Positions 56,300 through 64,000 of a stretch of 64,000 nucleotides of DNA are shown here, in pieces (positions within the stretch are counted from its first letter, which is position 1; each line of letters opens with the position of its first letter). The translations under genes and the position numbers were made by a program. Below the pieces are notes generated by a model that saw only the letters and a program-made list of their open reading frames with translations, ran no database searches and was not told where the DNA came from. The stretch spans positions 566,521 to 630,520 of the forward strand of contig NMRA01000116.1 in assembly GCA_002633005.1 (NCBI GenBank), in the 5' to 3' direction. Source of the stretch: Phoronis australis. Lineage: Eukaryota > Phoronida > Phoronidae.

Positions 56300-57275
56300 G
56301 TAAGTCATTCTTGTGTTTGCCTCAACAAACCTTTCTTCAATGCTTTGGCACATTTTCAATAGTTTTTCACCAATCTGAATTACTTTATTTGACTGAAGAT
56401 CGTATTTGATAGCAATTGTCTAACAGAAGATACCCAAGTATTTCTCCCATTCCGATCTAAATCAGCTAACATGTCATAAGCCACTTTAGCGTATCTAGTA
56501 GGTGGCATTTTCAATAACTTTAGCCAATATTTTACACACGTGACATAGTACTTGGCATAGAGCACAATTCCACATTCACCCAATACAGCTGCGCTTGAGC
56601 AAAAGTTTCCAACTCCAAGAGCAATTTTACAGAATTTAACATATACATTTTCGAGCCATTCGTATATTTTAAGTCCCCAGATTTCCACACCGTGGCACAT
56701 AGTTGGCACAGCAATTTTATCAAACAGTTCAAGTGATAGACTCGATGGTAATGCCGTGCACCGGCTTCTAATTTTAGAGATAGATATACCAGCTTTACTA
56801 CCTTGACCTGCCAGAGTTCTAGTCGCCTTAGACCAAACTAATTGATTTCCATAATACCACTTCTTATACGCACTGAGTGGCCCGCCATTTCTACAAACAA
56901 TGATCTTAGTTCTTTTTTCAGATTTACAATCATGCCTCAAAAGAGCAATAATTATTAAGACAGTTTAACATTCTTTGCAAATTAATTTGAGAGCTCGAAC
57001 ATTTGATTTGCAAGGAATATTATGAACTTAGGTCATGTTTTATGAAAGAAGTTCAATGGAAGCACCCAACTCAAGAATCCTGTATACGCCTGCTAGCTAA
57101 TCTAGATATATCTGTTGTTAAATATGTGTATTCTGCCCTTAAAAGAAGGGAACAACTCTTAAATGGATTGACTGCTTTGCAAATGACCCTGTTTAATTTT
57201 TGTTTATTTTACTTTGGGCCAGAGGCCTTTAATACAAATAAAGCTTGATTGATTGATTGATTGACTGATAACTAT
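56300..57275. mobile_element. Non-LTR retrotransposon with inverted 5' part (twin-priming-like)
   Basis: The minus strand of 56380-56940 is open for 186 codons and resembles the C-terminal part of a LINE reverse transcriptase: LELFDKIAVPTMCHGVEIWG, then KIALGVGNF and LGECG. The plus strand of about 56990-57250 carries the part expected further downstream (EYYELRSCFM, a CP.Y..LR-like tail) and a typical 3' end, aataaagcttgattgattga, with a GATT microsatellite tail. An upstream part inverted against a downstream part is what twin priming produces. No intact enzyme is present. Confidence 0.7.
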
Positions 57276-58434
57276 TTATGAGTCGAACGAATTTTATTTT
57301 GTGAAATTTCTCAATAAAAATAATGATAAAGAAAATTTTAGTTTATTACAAGTTAAGTTAAAATTACATAGGTGCAATAAAATCAAATTTGGGTAAGTTC
57401 ATGTTACTTGCATTAAAATGGTAATCACAGTTTTCCAAGTTGAAAATTGGTTATTTTGTGCATAACAAGAGAAAAATTACCACACATATGTAAACATGGG
57501 CTACAAAAACCAGTGAAAACAGTCCAGGAGTCTGTTACATAAGACAGAAATTCAGTCTTGCACTCCACACAACTCTTTCTAAAAATAATTATACCTCACT
57601 CAAGTAAAAGTGCACAGTCTCAGAGTATACACATAACTGATAATTACTGAGATAATTTCTATATTTTTTTCTAGAATGTGCTGTGCTCATAATTACTTGA
57701 CTAGATCTTTACTCAAAAAATTTTCAAGTGGAATCATGAGACCACATTTCTGTCTTAAGTCACTTTCATTGGAACGCATCTGTGAACTTTATATTCGTCA
57801 CAAGTCAGACATGATTTATTGAAAATTAACTTGAAAAGTACAATGACGTGAATTGAATTTGCTTAAATTATTCATATGTGCCATGACAAAACATTGAATT
57901 TTTAAAGACCTTAATTTTCTTTTTAGTTGAACAGAAATGATTTTCTACATGTAAAGCGTCCACATAACTAGTTACCCTAGGACTCCTGGAATGGGTTGTT
58001 GCTCGGTTTAGTAGAAATCTGGACACTATTTGCACGTGGCAACTCACCCCACCTGATCACCTGGTAGCGTGACTTGGTCTGGGTAATTTGCACCACTACA
58101 AGTGGTAGCGTGGATACAAAGCTGTAGACAAGGCCAAGTAATTACCAACTGTGCACTTGCCCATGTCACACACCAGGGTGCCCCATCTTTTTACCTCATA
58201 TTTGTCGATTGGTGTAGGTTATCTAGTGTGGACACTCAGTTGAACAGGGGCAAGTTGTTCTTAAGGGCAAGTTGCTCTAGGGTGTCTCATAGTGTGCACA
58301 TGACTTTACATCCTATAGATCACATTCTGCACATAGCTTTATACTTAGGGATACTTAGAGGCAAAATACGTTAATTACTGTAAGAGAGGACATTGACAAT
58401 TACAAACAATTTTCATTATTGCCTTACAGAATAA
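57276..58434. other. Spacer, nothing recognised
   Basis: AT-rich sequence between the LINE tail and the palindromic element. No gene was recognised. Confidence 0.45.
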
Positions 58435-58499
58435 AATTTCTATGGTGGCTGTAACAGGACAGCACATGATTTTTCTCCAGTACCATTTCTTCAGATAGA

Positions 58500-58715
58500 C
58501 TCATCACCTCTGTAGATAAGACTCATTATCTCATCTTATACAATTAATGTCGCTTAGACTTACTAACTCTATCCATAGGGTTAATATCTCTATTGATAGA
58601 CTTACTATCCCTAGTGATACACTTACTAACCGTATCGATAGGCTTACCACAAACTCTAGTGACAGAGTTACTAACTATATTGCTATATTTACTAACTCTA
58701 TTGGAAGACTTACTA
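58500..58715. repeat. ~20-bp minisatellite in left arm
   Basis: About ten degenerate units of the type gacttactaactctattgat. The array resumes at 61026-61090 after the inserted transposon, and it reappears in opposite orientation at 62370-62505. Confidence 0.75.
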
Positions 58716-61025
58716 CCGTAATCGTTCGAGTTAACGCCCATGCTCAGTTAACCGCCCATCCCCAACTTTAAGTGGATTTTCGATTTAACCGCCCACTGCG
58801 CGGTTAAGCGCCCCCCTGCGATTTTTGAAGATCTCCAGTTAAGCGCCCACCTCTCGGTTAAGCGCCCATCCCCGACTTTTAAAGAATGAAGATTTAGCGC
58901 CCAGTGCTAAGGAAACGCGCGATTCCCCGACTTTTAGAAAAAGATCGACGATCACAATGAGTGCAACGACGCTGGGACTCCGAGACGGTGGTATAGCAAT
59001 CTGAATTACAATACAGGTAACAAGTTATTGTCTTGGGTCATGAACTCACTTCAAAATATAACACTTGAACCTTTTTGTCACTTTATTTTCTTCCCTTGTT
59101 TGCAAAGTTTAAGAACGCCGCCGGCGTCAAAACCTCCGCTTTCAGCGACTTTGTCTGCCGCGCTGAGTTTCCGTCTGCAGTGCACTATATAAAACATATA
59201 TTCGAAAAAATCAGGCCAGAGAAAATTGACAATGGTTTTGCCACAACTCACAACTCACGGAAAGAAGTCCAATTCTCAATATTTTGATGAATATAACTGC
59301 CGGATTATAGAGGATGTGGGGCGACCGAAGGGACTGTACAAGTGCCTTACTGGGTTACCGATTTCGTTGCTGCCTGTCGGTTTCTGAATTCGAACGTTGG
59401 CAATAATGTATGTTTGTGTATGATCTTGAAGTAATAAAAAAACGGCTAGTCAAATTTTGTTTTTCGCTTATTGCATCTCAGTCAAACTGGTTAGCAGATT
59501 TAACTAATGTCGCTGGCTGTTCTTTACTATTCTTGCGTCAGCCCCCACGTAAGCGTGACTGTGTGAATTATCGTTTCTACATACCCTTATTAGCCATCCA
59601 GAATAATTTTGTTTATACACTGGCCATTTTCAGCCTGAACAAAAATTCTTACCATTCGAGTCTGAAATATCTACGACGTAGACTGCTTGACGATAGTGGG
59701 TAGGAGATTCACATAGCTAGTTACAGGGATGGGCTTAGGGAGCATAGAGCTGGAAAATATGGCAATAGACTTGACATCGCAGTTTTGGGGAACATTGGCA
59801 ACGGAGGAATATCGTAAAGAACTGGGTCTTTCGTAACAATAGCTTAAAAGCACATAGTCAAGCCCGTTTTTGTTACTTCGGACTGTCGCTATGTGTGACT
59901 GATTTGCAGTGGTGCACGTGCGCAAGTTCCCATACTTTGGAGTGCATGTTACCTTGACACCAACATGTGATTGACAGGTGACTCACACGTAGGCCCTACG
60001 TGCGTGCTGAATACCGCCACTATCTTTGGCCATAAAAAACGAGATGCATATTGAAAGAGGCCGTTATACTTCTTGATGGCATTTCCAAGTCACGATTGTC
60101 AGCCGACCGAGACATTGCGCGATAACAGCGGGACCGAAGAGTGCCGCAGTGCGATATTACAAGTGATATAAATAGGATAATCTGGACATCTTGCATGAAA
60201 ATAAATGTTTTTCCACCACGAAGTTTGGTAAGGTGATTGTTTAGAATAATGAATTGAAACATTGCTGTTTTCTGACATTTTGTAACATATTTATGCAGTA
60301 GCTTAAAATTTTATTCTTGATCGACGACTTGCTCGACCACCCCCGATCCTTGTCTTACTTCTTTGCATAGCATGTTTGGTGCAACGGCAAGAGAGCAATG
60401 CCGGGCTGTCGAGATAAGACAGCTAGCTGCAGAACCATACGCTGAAAATGTCATTGAGTCACGGAGTGTTGACTATAACATCCCAATGACAAAAAACAAC
60501 AGAGTTAAGTTTTTCAAACTTTTATTACAACCAATTTTAAAACTGCTCTCTGAGTCGGAACTTGACAGCTACATATAGTACAAGACTGTAACCATAAATT
60601 TGATGTCTGACCTCTGCAACACGTGAAGCTTGCACGCGTGCACTTAAGCAGGGTCACATCTTAAAACAGTGGAGGCTGCGAGGTCACTGGTCGTCTGCAC
60701 ACCGCAGGACGGCACGGGGCTATTACTCAGCAGTTTTGTAAATTTAATAGTGAATGACTAATCTGAGGGCAAGAGAACCTTTGTTGGGATCATCCGCTGT
60801 TATGATGTTTTCACAGTCATTTGGTGACGTGACGATAAAGCTCTTTGAAAAGGGCTACGCGTTCCGAGTATGACTGTCGTGTCGGGATTTAGATCGCCAG
60901 GTAAGATTAACCGCCCAGGGCGGTTGTCTGTCGTAATAACCGCCCACTGCTCGGTTAACCGCATTCCCTCGATTTTTCGGATTCGCCAATTTAACCGCCC
61001 TGGGCATTAACCCGAACGATTACGG
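58716..61025. mobile_element. 2.31-kb non-autonomous DNA transposon with TA target duplication, copy 2
   Basis: Terminal inverted repeats start CCGTAATCGTTCGAGTTAA (left) and end with TTAACCCGAACGATTACGG (right), flanked by TA at 58714-58715 and 61026-61027. Subterminal direct repeats close to GGTTAAGCGCCCA are present at both ends. The interior aligns with the copy at 41019-43350. A 71-codon ORF near 60363 has no recognisable family. It sits inside the minisatellite arm of the larger palindromic element, so it inserted later than that arm formed. Confidence 0.85.
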
Positions 61026-62369
61026 TAACTCTACAAATAGCATTACTATCTCTATCGATAAACTTACTAATCTTTATCAATAGACTTCCTTACAAGTAGA
61101 GGTGATCCACATTAAAAACCAAAGTCATCCAATGAACAGAGACGACAGGGTATACAAACTCACCAGACTGTAACATCCTATCATGGCGTTCCAAACGACA
61201 CCTGTCAGGAGAATATCACACTGACTTCAGATACACAACACTGAGGACGAAAATTTCTGTGGTAAATATTCTTTACTTTCTGGTGTTTTACGGAAAAATT
61301 GTCGACCGTTAGTACCCAAAAACCAAGATGAGCGTACTTGGAGACAATTGTGACTTACAAATTCTTCATATTTTAACATATTTCAACCATTGAGAGTAAT
61401 GTTCAGTGTTCTCTATGCATGAAAACAAATTAAGGAAATATTATTTTTTGTACTTTGTTAATTTCCGGGCTTGCTCCAACTTGTTCTACGCACCTTTAAA
61501 GCAAGTATTGCCAGAATACGGGAGTAATAAGTTCTTGATAGTTCCCAGAATTCATAATTTTTGATTGGTGGACGTACAATGTTTTTGTGGAACATGCAAT
61601 ACCTAATTTTCTACCAACGAAGACTAGAATAAAAAATTGTTTTAAGTGTACTTGCATTGTTGAAACTGCCATGCTACAACCGTTGAGGTCGGGAGATCTT
61701 AAACTTTCCTCAATAACAGGCATACTCTACTTTGTTCAATGCTCAAGGAAATTTCAGGAGCCAGCAGAAACCTCTCCGTTGGTAATTCACCATCACTGCT
61801 TTAGTCCCGATGATTGAAATGTTTTGCATGTCATAAGTATATTTAGTTTTCCAATAAAAACTGTGACGTTTTAAAAATCTTATTTTGGTAAATCCTTTCC
61901 GAAATGAAATGAGATCCATTGTTTTTCTTATTCACCCATGTTTTAGCTTTCAACCAAAATTCTCTCATAGTACAGTAAAACGTCACCAATTTAGCACAAA
62001 ATATGGCAGACAATTAACATTTTATTTCTTGTTTTTTCCCTTAAGAGCTCAGTGCATCAAATAAAAGCTTCACCAGTTCTAAGTTGTATAAAATAGTTAT
62101 CATCTGAGTTGATGTTTTTAGAAATTGTGGACACTCTCAACACAGCTTTGGAAGTTTTTGAGAACTGTTACACGGGCTATGTCCGAACTTGGTGAAATTT
62201 CACCCCACATGTATTTAAATTCTATGTAACGAACTACCAACAAATTTACTCCAGCAACCGACAGTGTGGTCTACACCATTGCAAGGTTACATTTGAACCA
62301 GTAACCAGTAGAGTATTTCAACAAAGATAGGAAGTCTTTGGATATAGATATCGTACTGTCTCTTGATAA

Positions 62370-62505
62370 AAGTTAATAAGCAATAGAGTTACTATTGATA
62401 GAGTAATTAAGTTTATCAACAGAGATAGTAACTTTATTGATGTAGTTTACAAGTATATCAATAGAGATGGTAAGCCTGTCAGACTCGATAGATATCATAA
62501 CGAGT
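62370..62505. repeat. ~20-bp minisatellite in right arm (inverse orientation)
   Basis: Units of the type tatcaatagagatagtaac, the reverse complement of the left-arm array, lead into the right terminal inverted repeat. Confidence 0.7.
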
Positions 62506-62987
62506 TTGTCGGGAGAGAAAGGACTGAATGAAAAAATTCCTGTGCTGTCCTTATACAACCACCATAGATTTACGCCACAAGTGCTTGAACTAAAAGATCA
62601 AAACCAAACAATTGATGTTGTTTTTTAATTTCCTACAGGAAAACGATGCCAGGAGCAATGCAAGTACAGTTGATTTACAAAATGACATAAGACAGATCAA
62701 CATCGTATCTTTGATATAATTCAGTCAAACTGACCAAAAGATACAAAGTAAATGAGTCATGTAAGATTATCACAACGTTACAAGTCAACAATGTATACTC
62801 AGAACTATGTTTCTTTGGAATTGAAATGCTAACAATTGAACTATGAATCAAATCGCTAGAGCTTATAAAATTGAATATGTCAATCTCAATATGGCGTGGA
62901 AATATGTTGCAAACATTTAAGTCATGTCTGCACGCCATCTGTTGGCCACATCCTGTGACCTAATGAATACAAGTCCAAAAAGATTTC

Positions 62988-63060
62988 TGCCCCCATCGGG
63001 ACTTGAACCCAGGACCTTCTGCTAACCGTGCAGACGCTCTAGCCACTGAGCCATCGAGAC
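62988..63060 (-). tRNA. tRNA-like sequence with intact cloverleaf (tRNA pseudogene or SINE head)
   Basis: The 73 bases on the minus strand fold as a full cloverleaf. The acceptor stem GTCTCGA/TGGGGGC has one mismatch and two G-T pairs; the D stem is GCTC/GAGC; the anticodon stem TCTGC/GCAGA is perfect with the 7-base loop ACGGTTA; the T loop is TTCAAGT. A-box (TGGCTCAGTGG) and B-box (GGTTCAAGTCC) promoters are good. Reading the loop normally gives anticodon GGT (threonine), but position 33 is C where U is almost invariant. The first acceptor base and the family's abundance of SINEs argue for a tRNA-derived element. Confidence 0.55.
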
Positions 63061-64000
63061 CACCGGTCAAACACAGAAATCTAATCAAACTTAAATGTTT
63101 TCAACTTATAAAATTGGTCAGGTAATATTCCTTACCATGATAGCACTCAGTTTTTATTACCAACATCGAGACCATCAACAAGTTAGGAAAAGGTTTCAGA
63201 ATTAATTGTGGTTGGCCAATACTAAAATTGCGTAGTAAAAAATGGCGCATGCATCGCCTGTAACTTGAGATGTCAGACCATTCAGCATCAGGTCATGATC
63301 GGATAAGTGCCGTAATGTTTTAAACCCGGCCAAGAAGAATTCAACTTTGACAGGTAGAGCAGCCAAATACCATTGATAACACTTCCAGATTTAGTCAAAA
63401 TCAATACAATTGATCCCCAATGCAAAACAGTTGAATGTATGATAGTTTCAGAAAAGCATCGTGTCACGATATTTAATATAGGTCTCATCTTTAATCGCGT
63501 AATTATGTTTCACAGAGTATCGAAACAAGTGACCTCATTAGAGAAATGTTTAGAACACTAATTTTATAAGTCAATGAGTCATTTAAATGGGTTATATCTC
63601 GCTAAAGCCTTGATCGTGTAAATTAATTTTTGCTTTCAAACAACCCATGGTGTTCTAGTATCCTGAGCTCACTGAGAGTTAGCTGAAGTGAAAATTCTGG
63701 GTCTGTTTTCCAAGAATATTTTGTATCAAATTATGCAATGGTGACTGAAGGACCAAAGCCAGCCAAGTTGTTGAAAACAACTAATAAGTTAACTTGATGC
63801 ACCTCTGAGTCTTAAGATGGTGGTGTGGGTGTGGGTGTCATATTAAAGTCACACACAATGCAAATTAAATCACAAATTTCTAACTGGAATTATTTGGGTT
63901 AGCAGAGGTGAAACTTTCTGTTGAAGAAATCAATGAACTCTATTCAGTCCACGGTGTTATCAAATGTAATAACTACAAATCATAAAAAACAACGAATTCC
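63061..64000. other. Right edge, nothing recognised
   Basis: AT-rich sequence with a short GGTGTG run near 63820. No ORF of recognisable family and no ATP9 exon was found. Confidence 0.45.

Larger units (their letters stand above)
58435..62571. mobile_element. 4.1-kb palindromic element with minisatellite arms (host of a nested transposon)
   Basis: The left end (ctatggtggctgtaacagga, 58440) recurs as a reverse complement at the right end (tcctt to accatag, about 62547-62566), so the element has terminal inverted repeats of at least 50 bases. Behind each terminus the arm continues as a degenerate tandem repeat of about 20 bases (cttactaactctattgatag-like on the left, 58495-58715 and 61026-61090; inverse orientation on the right, 62370-62505). 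The 2.3-kb TA-flanked transposon is inserted inside the left array. The middle (61090-62365) has no intact transposase. Confidence 0.65.

Noticed and set aside
58544-58771. 74- and 65-codon serine/asparagine-rich ORFs
   Set aside because: They are translations of the ~20-bp minisatellite in the left arm of the palindromic element.

Overview
The window is metazoan nuclear DNA: AT-rich, with spliced genes using GT-AG introns, many decayed transposons, microsatellites, and assembly Ns. Splitting of animal-type genes into short exons, ATP9 residues that resemble vertebrate ATP9A, and a peptide-type rhodopsin-family receptor suggest a marine invertebrate, perhaps a deuterostome such as a hemichordate or lancelet. 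The species is inference only.

Layout. (1) 1-5097, minus strand: the 5' end of PI4KA, the alpha-type phosphatidylinositol 4-kinase. Six exons were placed and the gene runs off the left edge. (2) 5098-5372: a 275-bp gap between two divergent start codons, probably a shared promoter. (3) 5373-12907, plus strand: a complete three-exon EXOSC4 (RRP41-like RNA exosome ring subunit). Its first intron holds nested fold-back elements and a truncated non-LTR retrotransposon. (4) 14867-35916, minus strand: the C-terminal two thirds of an ATP9-type P4-ATPase. Sixteen exons join in frame to 724 residues, and one of them appears twice in a tandem duplication. EXOSC4 and ATP9 converge tail to tail. (5) About 36-50 kb: repeats, one 2.3-kb TA-flanked inverted-repeat transposon, minisatellites, and a duplicated 1.3-kb block around a single n. 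(6) 50288-51292, plus strand: an intronless class A GPCR that looks like the myosuppressin/sex-peptide receptor group. (7) 52-64 kb: a gap in a GAT-rich array, an inverted (twin-priming-like) non-LTR insertion, a 4.1-kb palindromic element whose arms are minisatellites and which hosts a second 2.3-kb transposon, and a tRNA-like sequence with an intact cloverleaf.

The recognised genes are housekeeping genes: phosphoinositide synthesis, RNA decay, and phospholipid flipping/vesicle budding. They do not form an operon-like system. The N-terminal third of ATP9 is not visible, so either its exons lie beyond 64 kb or the assembly lost them. Three blocks are duplicated next to N characters, which points to unmerged haplotypes. 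A fourth N sits inside a PI4KA exon and breaks its frame. I found no convincing undescribed multi-gene system. The most unusual material is in the transposons at 5.6-7.4 kb, 41-43 kb and 56-63 kb.
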